Source of the DNA: Taeniopygia guttata | Taxonomy: Eukaryota > Chordata > Aves > Passeriformes > Estrildidae | Direction: 5' to 3' | NCBI RefSeq assembly: GCF_048771995.1 | Contig: NC_133033.1 | Span: forward strand, 4,960,501-5,024,500 | Length of the DNA: 64,000 bases | Notes under the pieces: generated by a model | The model's input: the letters and a program-made list of their open reading frames with translations, nothing else | Told to the model about the DNA's origin: nothing | Database searches by the model: none | Program-made: the position numbers and the translations under genes | Shown here: positions 24,509 to 37,752 of the stretch, piece after piece | Numbering within the stretch: position 1 is the first letter of the stretch | Layout: each line of letters begins with the position of its first letter

Positions 24509-27500
24509 GATTTAACATAAGGTTTCATAACTCTTGCTTTGCCCTGCTGTTCCTGCTGAAATTGCAGGGAGGGACTTCAGGAGGAGGCCAGTATTGAGTA
24601 TTTTTGAAAACTCCTCCATGCTCCTTTAAGACACAGAAGATCCAAGTGTTAAATACTCTCCTGGAGAAAAGCAAGCACTTGTAGACCAGTAGCTCAGGTG
24701 CCAAGGTCAGTTAGCACAGCACGTTCAGCTTCAATTTTTCTTGTGTTCAAGATCATGTATGGGTGTAAAGCTGGTGTGATCAGCCATTCTATGTGAAACA
24801 GGCAAAAGTGGTGAAGGATTGTGCCAGCAGCCAGCATGGCTAAGTATATAAATATTTTGGATGAACAGAACAAGGGTGCTTGAACTCTGTTCTAGGCTGT
24901 ATTGTTTTTATAATTTTGGGGCAATGATATGTACTGCTCATGATATTTCTACAGTGAGAGCGTAGCAGAGTATGGTGTAGAGAAGGACAAGCCAGTTTAG
25001 GAACCAGAAACAGAGCAGTTGTTTGGGTAAACTCTCAGGGCCAGCTTAATTTTCTGTGCTCAGAGACAGAGTTTGTTAGTTCAGGTGCAGAGTTGGGATG
25101 ATGTGGCTGTGCTCTGTTTGAGATCTGATCTGGTGGTGGTGCAGGACGTGGCATTGCAGCTTGTGGCTGTATCAGCCCCGGGTGGCACATGCTGGAGTGT
25201 GGCTGCAGCCCCTCTGCACAGCGTGTGCGTGGACTGGGTTTCTCTCCTGGCTATGTGAATGTCCTGGTGTTTGGCCTTGTTGATGAGTCTCTGAGCATGA
25301 GTGGTGAAAAGTGCAAAATCCATCTTTGTTATCTTGGGGAGAATAACATTTTTGAAGCAGCATTTTAGTTGGACTTGTTTTTGCTTGGCATTTGGATTGT
25401 ACTGCCAGTTGCAGAATTGTTGCAGAGGAACAAAATCTCTCATTTATTTTAGTGCTTGATGTGCTGAGGTGAGGGAAAGGAGGCTACATTAAGGAAACTG
25501 TGTTGGGCACAGCCCAGAATAAAGTATTTGCTGGGAGGGAAATTTCTGCCCCCCACCCCCAGTTTTCTGGGTTGCTCTTGCTTCCCGACAGATGGCAAAG
25601 TCTCACAGGGTGCATTGTTCTGGAGGCAGAATCACCTGATGGACTGTGTTCCCTGGGCTTTTGAGGTGCAGGTGGTTACTAAGGTTCCCAAGGTCCTCAT
25701 CACTCTGGCAGAACAGATTTTGCATGCAGCTGAGACTGTCTCCAGGATTTGAACAGGAAAAAGTAACACTAAATTCCTTCTTTCTCGATATCTGATTGTT
25801 GTAATGTTCAGTTTCCTTGAAGTTATCAGAGCTGGTTTATGTTCAACTGAAACTGAACTGGCCTGATCCCACTGTCCCTAACTCTGGTGCAAATCTGAAG
25901 TGATGTCATTTTAAATCTAAAAGTGGATAAAAAGGAGGGAGACTTGAGCTCTGGAGGGCTTGTGCATAAAAAATTGTCCTCCAAGTATGGACTCAGTTCA
26001 CTTGGCAAAAGAAAAAGACATCTCACGCTTTTAATCTTAACAGTTTGCTTCTTATATTTCCTCTTGCCAACTTACCACAAATCGGCTTTTATTCCTTTTC
26101 TTTGAGATCTTGAGTTATCCAAGGTTTGCTGACTTGTTATAGTTTTGTGGGGATAAGCTACAAACAGTGTGTGGATGGTTCTCCTTGCAGAACAAAGATC
26201 CCCATGCATTTCAGCATCTCCCTGATTTGGATAGATATGACGGAATTTAAGGGGATATTTACTCCTAGAGCCCACTTGCTCTTTCCCTGCTCTTGAGTCT
26301 TAGTGACCTTTCCTTTCTAATCTCTTGGCCTCCTTATTGAGCCACTGTGCTGTTAATTTATTTTTAAATGTATATCTAAAGGGTTGTAACTTACTTGATT
26401 TGTGGGCTAAATGAGTGGAAGCATGGCAACTGGTGTAAATAGCTTTTGGTCTGCTGAAAGTGTAAATACTGAAAATCTGTCAGGGTGATTTGGCTGGCTT
26501 TTATTGGAATCATTATTCATATAAGATCTCCTTTCTCTTATACTGCATCCTTCAGAAGCTATCAGGCAGAGATTGCTGGCATAAGTACTCAAACTGCTTT
26601 GTCAAAATGCACTTTTATACCTGTTTGCCAGTTCCATAGATACTTTTACAAGTGGATATGTTCTTCAAGATTAGTCATAGAAGGCTAATATAAAGGGACC
26701 AAAACTTAGAAGATGAGAGCAAACCACTGGGATAATTAATCATCAGCAGTGTTTTGAGCTGAAATGTATGATAGCATTGGGCTAAAAGTGCAGCTTATTT
26801 GACAAGTTGGAACGAAAACACTGGTGTGTTGCAGCCTCAGCGGTACCCATCTTGAGTTTCTCAAAATGAGACTAACCTGCTTGGGGAGCTTCCTTTGCTA
26901 AGGGCTAGTGTTAATGCCAGCAAAAGATTTTTTTGTTAGCTGCTGGAGAAGTTTCTGGAAAACTTGAAAATTAAGAACAGTAAATATCAGAGGTGATAAA
27001 GAAGTTTTATGCATTGGGCAGATGTTTCGGCAGCAAGCAGTCACTCTGAAGAGACGGGGTAGTTTTGGATCCTAGATAATAAGACTTGAGAGAAAACTTG
27101 GTGAAAAATTGCCTCATAGCCAGCTAGAATTTAGATACAAATGAATTATGACACTCACTTGTATTCAATCTGGGAGATTAAATACAGGTTCCAGTGTGAA
27201 GGCTGCTGATTGCAGCATTTGCTGGTTTGATGAGCAGCCCTGATTCAGAATATGTTATATATGGGAAGGAGCTTCTACACAGAGTGATTTGCAGATCAGA
27301 GTTACAGTTAATGTGTATGGTGCCCACACATCTGTCAGAGGCACTGGTCTTGTTCTGCTGCTCCAGAAGGAAATCTCCTTTCTGAGCTGAGTGTGGCTGT
27401 AAGTTTTCTCTGTTGGTAACTAAATATTTTGTAAAATGAACCTGATCTGCAACATCTTCTGTGTCTTCTAGGTTGGTTTATTCTTCCACAGGGATTATGT

Positions 27501-28019
27501 GGGCTTGAAAGAGACCTTCTATGACTATATCAATTTTCTGACACATGGTGCCCAAGGATGGCATAAGTTGTTTATCACTGGAGTTTTTAAAGAGGCTGGA
27601 TGGAAATCCTACTGTGGAATGCAATTCTTTGGGCCCAGCTGTCTTTCCTGTGACATTTTTAATTCCCACACTCAACCGCTTAGGCACTAGAGAGTTAGAA
27701 GAGGTCTCTCAAGCTGTAATAGTCCAGGCTTCTATCCTCTTTGACTTGCTGAACAAAGTTCAAATCCCTCCTTGTCTAACATTGGTGTTTCTGGCCACTC
27801 ATTTGTTTGTCAAGAAAACACTGAGAGGGCATACAATAAAAACCAGGCTGAGTGAAGGCTCGAAGAACACCAGTTGGGAGAACCAGTGGTGGGACAACTG
27901 GGCATGGAAAATGATTGATTTTATGTGCAAAGCAGTTGTGAAATGTTCTGTGGCATTCTGGGGACATGCCATTGCTAACAAATGATTGTCTGTTGGGGAT
28001 AGAAAATGCCAGCCATTGT

Positions 28020-28200
28020 TCTGAAGAAGGAAATAGCCTTATTGATACTGAATTAGGCTCACATTGAATTATTATTCATTTGCAGTGCATCCTGTTTTCC
28101 AAATACGAAAATTAACTGAAGGCCTGCAGCGCTATTAACCTTCAGTTGTTGGTTGTATCTAACATCCTTATGGTCCAGGTGGAGTTTAGACTGTTTATAT
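28020..28200. promoter_or_regulatory. Candidate conserved non-coding stretch
   Basis: Non-repetitive sequence rich in homeobox-like cores (GAATTATTATTCATTTGCA and similar). It resembles developmental-gene intronic elements in texture only; conservation was not testable here. Confidence 0.2.
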
Positions 28201-31200
28201 CTGGGGATGGATTGTGGCAGAAATTGGCATTAACGGAGCAGCTGAAGAAAGCTGTTCTTTTTAAAAGTTCATCAAATTAGTTCTTATTTTATATGAGAGT
28301 GAAGCTGGCAGAGGTAAATGTGTTGGTAGATAAGATTTAACTTCTGGTATGCATTTTGAATTGTCAGATTCAATGATGATGGCAGAAAAATAGTGGTATA
28401 GAAAACAATGTTGTTGCCTTTTGAAAGGAATAGAAACTGGTTTCTATAGTAATTGAGATGCACACCAGATATAAATATTTTGTGCAGTGACAGTGTTTTG
28501 TATACAGCTCTGAAAGTTTGGGTTTTGTTCCCAGTGTTATTGAATAGTTTCTCCTGAAATCCTAACAGACTATAGAATGCCACTACCAGTAAAGTTTACT
28601 CATTCAGTTTAAGGGAAGATTTTTCTTTAATAAAAATCAGGAAGTGACTGGCATTTGACATGGATTTCTTGAGCAGTCATTAGGAACAGGACAACAGGTA
28701 TTTTGTTGTGTCATACATATGAGGCAGTACCTTGGCATGGAGGATATAAACTGTTTTTATAGGTGAGAGGCTGTATGTTCTGGAAAGCAGTGATACTGAA
28801 AAGGATTGGCATGTCACATCCATATGAGAAAATAACACTTCTAATAGGGTATGAGGTGATACGATACATTATTAAAAAGCTTAGGGAAGAGATGTAATTC
28901 TGTAAATTATCACTCTGGTTGCAGGAAGATAAGGTAATGCTCAGACTTTCTTAAATGGCTTTGAAAAATCAGAGGATTTGGAGAAGAACTGGAAGATGCT
29001 GACCCATGTGTTGTACCCATGGACTAATGGAAGATTACAGGGAATCTGGTCTGTTCCAGAGATGCAATGGAGGAGTAAATAAGTGATACTTAAGGGTTCT
29101 TTTTAGTGCAGAATGGTATCTCATGGCTAGAAACTGAGAAGGATAAAACAAGAAGGAAGATGGGTTTTTGTCTGCAAGGGTAATCGAACCTGGCACAGTT
29201 TAGTCAAGGATAAATCTTCTGGTATTGGGTGCGAGTAAATGTTCCTATGGAAGAAATTATTAATATCAACCACAGACAATTGCATTCAGTGGCAGAATCA
29301 CTAGATGGACAAGCTGGACCATGCCAAGGGCTTCCACTTGCAATCTGTAAAAGACTGGCTGCCAGGCCATCTCCTTCTTCCAGAGCTGGTGCTGCAGTTC
29401 CTTCATGTGCCTTCTGCATTGCAGTCCATGGGCCTGGCATCCAGATGAGGCCAAAGTTGTGCCCTCATTCTGGGTTTGTGACAAAGAGTGAGGGACAGAC
29501 AGGGAAGGAGGAGCATTGCCACAACCACAGTCACACAGTTTGGACAGTAGTTGTGGCAAGGGAATCACTAGCAACTAATGTTTTCTCCAAACCCACCCTT
29601 TCTTTTCTCTTGTTATGTCTCTCCCTTCAGCAGACAGCACCGCTCCTCCTGGACTAGACAAGTCTGTTCAGAGATGTGTGGAACCTGCTGTCTGCCAGGG
29701 CCTGGGCTGAGACCAACTAAAAAGAAGTGCTGGGTTTAAAACCTGGACACCTGGAGAAAGGATAACGGTTGTGATAGTATCTTGCTAGGCACTGACGATT
29801 TTCTACATTAATGTCCTCCCTTTACTTGTTTTTTGAAATGAAAACAAAGGTTCAGCCTCCTTCCTAGCCCAGCAATAGTGACATACTAACACAGTTATTA
29901 CAGCAAACATTTTGGCCCTCTCTGGTCATGATGTTTTCTTTCTGTGGGGAGACTGAAATACTAACTCACAAATAATGTCTTTAGAAGTCATATTAGTCAC
30001 ACATTTTTAAGACATTCCAAAATCATACCAACCTCCTTCTGAGCTTGTCTGTTGCTACCAATGATTCAAAGTTTTGAAAACTCTCCTTTAGTTTTGATTT
30101 ACATTTTGGTCTTGGGCACTTGTTATTTCTGGCAAATGCCAGCTCAGTTTCATTAAAGAAAAATCTGTTTCACAGCCACGCAGCTCAGATCTGCTGCGCT
30201 TCTAATAATTGATGGCTGGTTTCCTTATTTCCTGCATTGTAGAAAAATAAGGACCTTGTTAGATCCAAACAAGCCTGCATAAAGTCACAGTGTGAAACAT
30301 CAGGTTGGGGGTGAGCAGAGCAGCTGTGGGCAGGTTTTACAACTTTGGGCTACAGTTGATGGAGGCAGCCAAGGGAAACTGAGAGATACCCATGTGACTA
30401 AAATTCAGCTGAGTTCTTTGGCTCCCTGGCCTGAGATTTATATTTGTGACACCTTCCCCTCTGTCAGTCCCTGGGCCAGACACAAGTCTGTCTGTCTGTG
30501 TACCTAGGACTCTGCACACCCTGTGGAGTGGCCGCTGTGCCTGTTCCTTGCTGTGCCACCACGGGACGTGTCTATTCCCAGTGTTGGCTGTCATGCTCCT
30601 ACAGCCCACAACAGTGTGAGTGTGTGCCCTGGGAGAAAGCAGCTGCCATGTGGTGGAGATGAAAAATAAGAGCAAACACTTTCTGAATTTCTGCAAGTGG
30701 GCAAATTAATTTCAATCTGAACTGTCATCACAAGGGCCTTTTTTTCCTTCCCCTTTGCTTTGGGTGGTATCTTTGATTTATATTTCTGAATGAGGCAAGT
30801 GATCGTCTTTTGGTGCTAAATTCAGTTTCTTTATAGATTTCCAGTTGCAGAACCCTGTCAGTTTTTTTGGTTAATGTGGTAGCTTTTTTTGGATTTACTT
30901 GGGGTTTTTGTTTTATATTTTAAGAACCAGGGAAATTAAATGGTGTCTCTGTTAATTGAAAGCAATCTATTAGTTTTAAGGAGCAGATAATGTCTCTCAG
31001 GTATTCTTCTACAATGCAATACCTGTCAGATGCTTCCTTGGCACTCTATAAGCTGTAAGTAGAGCCAGGATCCAGACTGAGAAATTAATGGAATTAAATG
31101 GCTCCTAGGAAGCCAAGCACCTGAACAATGTCATAAAAGGTGATGTTTAATTTTTTATTTCCATGCATTTATCAGGTCCAGCCTGTTTTCTTTGAAAACA

Positions 31201-33669
31201 GGATAGTTACTTTCAGGAAGGACAAATGTGTGATGACTCTCCTAGACACTTTTGAAGGACTTGCCCCTCAAAGGAGGTGAAGAAGAATTTGTAGGAATTG
31301 TAGAACTGTTAGAAAATCAAGACTTGCAGTTTGCTTTATTAAAGGCATGATGCTGAGAGGTATTCAAGCACCTAACTCTCATTGACATCTGTGGAAATTC
31401 AGTGCCTAAACAGTTCTCTGGATCTGGTGCTTGATCTTCTGGCATTGACTGTTACACAGTTCTTGCTTTCTGTGGGTCTCCTTTTAAGGCATCTTCTGTG
31501 AGTGGTGCTATAGTTTTAATTTTGAATTCTTCCTGTCGTGAGTTCCAGCACATGATGCAGACAGCTGCCTAGAAAGCTGTGCCATGTGATAGATAATCTA
31601 TTGTTCCACCAAGGAGTTGAGGCCTACTAGACAAGCAGTGGGGTGGGAGAGTGAGTCAGACAAAATACATAGCACTTTTATTAATTGTTGCTGAGGGAGG
31701 ATGGGGCCAACCTTCAGGCACTGTGACTTTGTTGAGAGGGGAACTAGAGTGACATACTCGTTTGAGTGAAAATCCAGGGAAAAGTGGGAGATTTTTGTTG
31801 GCATTTCCTCCACTCAGCACTGATCTTATCATGCCGGTTTAGTAGCAGACCTCTTTTGGTTCCTTGCCAGGTGATACCATTGGAGTCTGTCTGAGATGTG
31901 CAAGATAAAAGATCTCAGGGAATTACAAGTATTATGACTTTCCTATCAAACTCTTCTAATGTGTAGACTCCTAGAGTCTTCTGACCCAGAAAACTGCCTT
32001 TCTTTTAAAAATCCTGTTACTGAAGAAAAAGGAAACACAAGAGCTGGGAAGTGGGACTTGATGTTTATAAGGGCCCTGAGAGCAGCCGTAATTAGAGTAG
32101 GTTTTTGGAAGAGACTTGTTCCTTTGCCAGCAAAGGGCCTTGGTGTTCAGCCAGGTTAGATGTAGCCTGAGAGTAAGCACTTGGGAATTGCCTACCATAC
32201 ACTGGTTCTGTGTTTGGCAACGAGAACATGAAGTGTCCTCTCACTTAAAATACTTTGTGTACTACTCCCAGAGTGCCCTGTGAAACACTGCTGAGGGCTG
32301 AGTCACTGCCCAGCCATTTGGGCTGGTGCTCTAATCCCTTACTTGTGAAGGGCTGCACTGCACCAGGGTGCTGTGATGGTGATCCCTCCTCTCGGTGCTG
32401 TCTCACTCTTGTGGTACTGTGCAATTGGCAGTTTCAATATGGGCCCACAGTTGTGGTAGTATGGCCAACTGAGTGATGGGAGAGCCAGGAAGTTCCTGGA
32501 ATCCCCATTGTCAACCTCTTCTTACGTTCACAGATTTACAGCTGCTTTGGACATGAGTATAGGCCCATCTGCACAAAGAGGTAAATGGGACTTTCATGAT
32601 GTGTGTGGATGATCAAAGTAGTCATTAAGGAAAAAGACCTAGAAATTCTTTATTTTCTTTGTAAAGCTTCAAAATTGAACTCTTGAGTAGTGAACTTGTT
32701 TCTCAGATTTCACAGTGTATGAGAGGAAAACATTCGACATCCTATCCCAAGGCCTCTAGAGCTGTTGTCAGTCCAATTTCCTTGGTTTTAGACAGGATCA
32801 GAGCTGTCCACCATATTGCATATCCTACAGAAGTCAGTGGGACCTCAGGAAAAGATGATTGCTTCTGGCAGAGCTACAGTTGAGTGAGTCCCCTAGGAGT
32901 TTGTGGGAGCTGCAGAGAAAGGTGCTGGGGCATGGATAAAGGACCCCAGTGAAGTCTCTGGCCCTTGTTTGTGCCACTGTAGCACAGAGGGCCAGGCAGG
33001 GAGGGTGTCCAAGGCAAAGCCCACTGGCTGCTAGGGGCAAGAGACTGCAAAGGAGTATTTGACCCCTGTGGAGGGTCAAACCTAATTTTTGGCTATTGCA
33101 GGCAGTTGATGCTCAGTGCAGGGAGCATCTGTCCCATGCCACCCACAAAGCCTGTAACAAACTGAGATCAGTAGTGGAAAACACCAAAAGCCACAAGCTG
33201 CTGTGTGCCTTAAAGAGCAGGAGAGATTGAAAGCACTGACTGCTGCCTGCAGCCCTGGAAAGGCTGGGAATTTCCTTAAGTAAAAATTCCCAGATGACCC
33301 AAGCATCAAATTTGATCATTACTGTAAGTACCAAAACTATGTAGCTCATGTTATTTGTGTGCTTGGACAATTGGAGAAGTGGTGACAATGTGGTGCCCAC
33401 CAGTGCTGGAGTGGAGGGGCCAGGGAGAGCTCCCAGGAATCCTTTGGCCTTGCTGGTGCTTACAGCAGCCACATTTCCATGCCGTGCACAGGAGAAGGTG
33501 CTGTTTTTTTTATTTTCTCTCCCCCCCTTTTCCTTTCTTCCCCTCTCTCTATTAATAACTGAAGCCAATAGCTGCTCTGAGTTACGAGGGGGTTTTATTG
33601 CACAGTTGCATGGTGGAGGGGCCTGGTTTTCATTGTGCAGTGCGGGATATCAGTTTTAACCCAGAGGCA

Positions 33670-33860
33670 GTGATGTTATTTAACAGGTGCCTTAAAGGCA
33701 TAGTGCTTATTTAATCACCGTCTCCAGATCAACATTATGTAAATTGAAATTGCTTAGGTACGCAATTAATTGTGAATGCTTTAGACATTTTTAAAGGTAT
33801 AAGACAATACCTGAAGTTCCATTTTAAGAATATCCAGGTCAAAGGACACACATGTTTTTA
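33670..33860. promoter_or_regulatory. Candidate conserved non-coding stretch with homeobox-like sites
   Basis: A non-repetitive stretch containing TTATTTAATCACC, GCAATTAATTGTG and ATTATGTAAATTG motifs. It is the sort of sequence often conserved inside transcription-factor gene introns, but this rests on appearance only. Confidence 0.25.
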
Positions 33861-35231
33861 TTTTCTTATTTGAGGTATAATGTGTTCAAGGCAGATTTAT
33901 GGCACAACCTTTGTTTATTGACTTGTACTTTTCCACATGAAACTAATGGAACATGACAGATGATATTTATGAGGCATGTGTTCTTGATTAAATCATGTTA
34001 GACATTAAAACCTGATAAAAGAACGTATTTTAAAGGGTGGATTAATAGAAAAGGAGGCAGCATTGATTGGGGAGTTTACACGGAACAAGACATATTGGTC
34101 TTAGACTAAGTGAGATATGTGGTAATAAAACTTTAGAAGCTGAACAGAAAAAGATTAATAAGCTCTGGCACTTTGGAAAGTTCGAGTTTTTTGTTTTTCT
34201 CCCTTTGTAAGCCACTGGCCACCTTGTATTTTTGGTCTTTCAAGTGAATTTATTCAGTTCTGCATAAGAACTGGTGACCCTTTATGGCCTACTGCTTTTA
34301 ATGTTGGTCCTATGTGCATTCTGTATTCTTTGGGATTCCCAGTCTGTGCAAGCAGCCTGTGCCACTGCTAAAACCTGCTCTGTAAACATGCTCTAAATTC
34401 TGTTTAGATGGATGCAAATGAGGTGAATCAGCAACAGTCAGATGGGGCTGTGTGTCTCCACCTTGATACCTGGGGCTTTGCACAGAATTCTGAGTAACAG
34501 GTTAGTAGGGAATCACCTCGAGTAGTGTTTTGCTTGTCAGTTTAAGAGTATCCTCTTAAGTATTTCCTGTGGAGAGCAATTGGAGGATTTTCGTAAATGT
34601 AGCAAGTGGGAGCACATTTAATTTGTTTCCGTGGCTTATAAGAGTAAAGGGAAAGCAGATAACCTGCATTCTGCTTTCAGTTACACAGGTGCAAATGTGG
34701 AATATTTCCTATCTCAGCTATGCAGATGGATCTGAGGACATACTCTGGCTTGGTGCAGCATTTTCTGTGCTGAGTTTTAACTTCTGTAGCTGAATTTGTT
34801 CTAACCTGGATCCTTAAAGCTGCATTTTGTCTGGAACAGAAAAACTGCTGCAAGAGAAGTGAGTTCTTAAAGCTCCTCACAGTTTAGATTTGCAGAAGTA
34901 ATGTTCACTGCAAATGCAAGAAAAAATTAAGTTCTCTAAGTTTTTATTACAGCAAAGTAATTTCATGCTGTGGTGCAGTATTTATCTCCTCTTTGTAACC
35001 TCCTTCTTGTAACTGAAAGACTTGTGCCAAATTAATAGCTCTTCTCATCTGAAAGCATTGTCTTTGCTAGATGAGGTACGGTAAAATGTGTTAAAGTGAC
35101 AGGATTCAAATATTTCAATGAGTAAATTGCTTCAATATCTTCCACAAGGAAGGAATGCAAATTATAGGCACATTTATAGTTTGCTTTTGTTTGGACTTGT
35201 CAGTGTAGAAACTAAAAATACTTGCAAAATG

Positions 35232-35260
35232 AGAAAACTGTATAAAAAATACAGTTTTCT
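35232..35260. repeat. Perfect 12-bp inverted repeat with 5-base loop
   Basis: AGAAAACTGTAT pairs with ATACAGTTTTCT across AAAAA. All twelve pairs match. Confidence 0.9.
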
Positions 35261-36074
35261 GTGAGTGGAAATGCTTTTATGAAGTGTTGTGTGATTTAAT
35301 TTGAGTTAAAGCATGACCTTGCATCTCATATCATCAGCACGAGTTGTGTTTGAAAAGCTGTTAGCTAAACTGCACTTCTGCTTTTCACAAATCCAGTGGT
35401 AATTAATATTTTCTTTTTGTTTTCCCCAGCTTGCTTACTAAAACATCCCTACCTACCTGACATTTTAGAATAAGCATTCTCTCCCATTAGGAAGTGAAAA
35501 TCTTCATAATGCAGTTGTTTCCCTATAGAGATTTTAGCCCTCCTTCCCCATGCGTATGGTCTAAGCCAAAACAGCAGATGTTAGAGAATAAAAAGAAGAG
35601 AATAGAAAATAACCCTGGAAGTAATATTATGTTGTTACATTAGTATTTTGCCTCCTAAAAGATTTAGCAGAATTTAAAAAGCTTCAAAGATGGATTGAAT
35701 AATAGATCAGAGACTTAAAAAAAGTGTATTGAGGCTGAAAAGAAGGGGAATGATTTTGCTGAGAATTGATATAGATCAAAGATGCAGTGTTTGGACAAAT
35801 AAAAGAAAGAGAAGGGGTTTTGGAAAAAAGCAGCTTAGCTCTCAGTCCTATAAAAAGTGGAAAAATTGATCACATTTAGAAAGATGGAATCTTAAGTGGC
35901 AAAATGGATACTGAATGTGAAGGGAAGGTAGAAGGGTGTTTATTGTGTTTTGGTTGATGCTGGTAATCATACCCCTAAGCTTTGTCCTCTAAGCTGGGTT
36001 CAGGTTCGCCTGGCAAAACAGCACTTTTAGTCACTGGTGAAAATGGCTGGGGATGATGACCATCACTCAAGAGA

Positions 36075-36300
36075 TGATGGAGATTAGAGAGAAATTCTTT
36101 CCTGTGCGAGTGGTGAGGCCCTGGCACAGGTTCCCAGAGAAGCTGTGGCTGCCCCATCTGTGGAAGTGTCCAAGGCCAGGTTGGACAGGGCTTGGAGCAA
36201 ACTGGGATAGTGGAAAGTGTCTCTGCGCATGACATGGGGTGGAACTGGGTGAACCTCAATGTCCCTTCCAGCCCAAGACCTTGTATGTTTCTATGATTCT
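36075..36300 (+). mobile_element. CR1 LINE 3'-end fragment
   Basis: The stretch follows the avian CR1 3' consensus as I recall it: AGAAATTCTTTCCTGTG, GTGGTGAGGCCCTGGCACAG, AGAAGCTGTGGCTGCCCCAT, CAAGGCCAGGTTGGACAGGG, then GTCCCTTCCAGCCCAAGACC and a terminal TTCTATGATTCT. Orientation is +. It is 5'-truncated, as most CR1 copies are, and keeps no coding capacity. CR1 is the main LINE of birds and reptiles, which supports a bird source. The left boundary is approximate. Confidence 0.9.
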
Positions 36301-37571
36301 TTTCCCACAAGGATGCTTACCACACCACTTTTGGTAGCTCTTTGCCAAGCCTGTTCTTACACACCATGAAGAACAGATATTCTGTGTCCCTTCTGTCCTC
36401 ATGCTTAGCTGTCTTTCACAGCCCTCTCCTTGATGTTCAAACTATGTCTTGTTTGCTGTTTCACTTCTCTCAGCAAAATCCATTCAGAGTTTCATGTTGT
36501 CATGGTAGTGGTAGAACTGGATCCAGAAATCCACTTCTTGACTTTGATTTTTCTAAATCTGTGTAAATTGAAGGAAAACTGAATTCCTTTAGCTCCTACA
36601 GGTAATTGCTTCACTAGGAAAATTAGTTGCACTATTAATGATTTTATGTATCATAAAGGAATTGTCCTTGGAGTCAAAACTGTTGGTACCAGGCCACCAG
36701 GGAGGAAGCCCTGAGATTAAAACTTCCCTCTCAGCATGCTTCATACTGAACAGGTTCTTGCTGAGTTCTCCCAGAATGTCTCCTTCCTTTGCTCTGTCCT
36801 GCCATACTTTCCCAGGGCCTGTTCCTATTTCACTTGTTGCTTTTTCTTTGCCTGTATTTTTGCTAACTGCTGGTTTGTGTTTCTGCATCTCCTTGCTGTG
36901 GAGGATGCAGACTGGTGGTGCTGAGGCACTGCTGAAGGAAGCTAAACAGGCCAGGCAGGAGGCCTTTAGGAGATGCTGCAGTGGCTGAATCATGCATCAG
37001 GATCTCCCTGCCCAGTGCTTGAGAAACAAGGATGACCTACTGGCTGTAGTGTTGCTTTGTAAAGACAGCTCTGGTGCTGCTGGGAGGCAGCAGATTCCCA
37101 TTTCCCAGTATCAGGGCTCACTGGGAGAATGTCATATCCAAAGAAGTTTGTGTTTAATCTGCATTTCTAATATAAATGGAAAGGAAAACATGTATCAGCT
37201 AATACTGATTAATTATATCCCTGTGCTGGTGGCCAAGAATGGGGGTGTCATGCCATATAGATTATATGCAACATGTTCATTTTATGAATCAGCCAGGGAA
37301 GGCATCCAAGCTCTTTAAGTGGGTAGGTAAAGGGTTTGGCTAGTTTTCAGGATTTGAAGCCATCTGGAAAAATTTAACCAAAATTATCTGCTTCACAGTC
37401 CCAAGATAAATCATTTTCCCACTTAGACAATTGTTCCTCATTAGGCTAGTGGGGTTAGGGCTGATTAAACCCTGATATTATAACTCAGGCTTTTACAGAG
37501 CATTTTGTAGATAGCGTTTTCGTGGTGACAGTGATACCACTCTCAGCCCCAGCTGAGAACAAGAGAAATAA

Positions 37572-37604
37572 GTTTCATGGAATGGAATAAATACTCCATG
37601 AAAC
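37572..37604. repeat. Perfect 10-bp inverted repeat with 13-base loop
   Basis: GTTTCATGGA and TCCATGAAAC flank 13 bases. Confidence 0.85.
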
Positions 37605-37693
37605 AGAAACAATTTTGTTTAGCTCTGTGTGGTTTAAGACATTGTCCTTTCTGACAAATGTTTTATCTAAACAGTTCAATGTGTACTGTACTT

Positions 37694-37752
37694 GTATATT
37701 AATATAATACTTACATATTAATATAAGCTAAATATATATTATATATAGTATG
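37694..37752. repeat. TA-rich low-complexity stretch
   Basis: Alternating T/A sequence with TATTAATATAA occurring twice and a TATATATTATATATAG end. Confidence 0.75.

Noticed and set aside
27700..27790. tRNA B-box-like GTTCAAATCC
   Set aside because: No cloverleaf or good A box could be found upstream; at most a very old SINE trace.
27478..27985. Apparent exon after a CTTCTAG acceptor reading VGLFFHRDYVGLKETFYD
   Set aside because: The frame has no known similarity, no donor in phase was convincing, and it does not match the next GLIS1 exon.
36470..36566. Possible second GLIS1 exon (NPLLDFDFSKS)
   Set aside because: A similar LLDLDL motif occurs in human GLIS1, but this frame does not join in phase to the first exon and the rest does not match.
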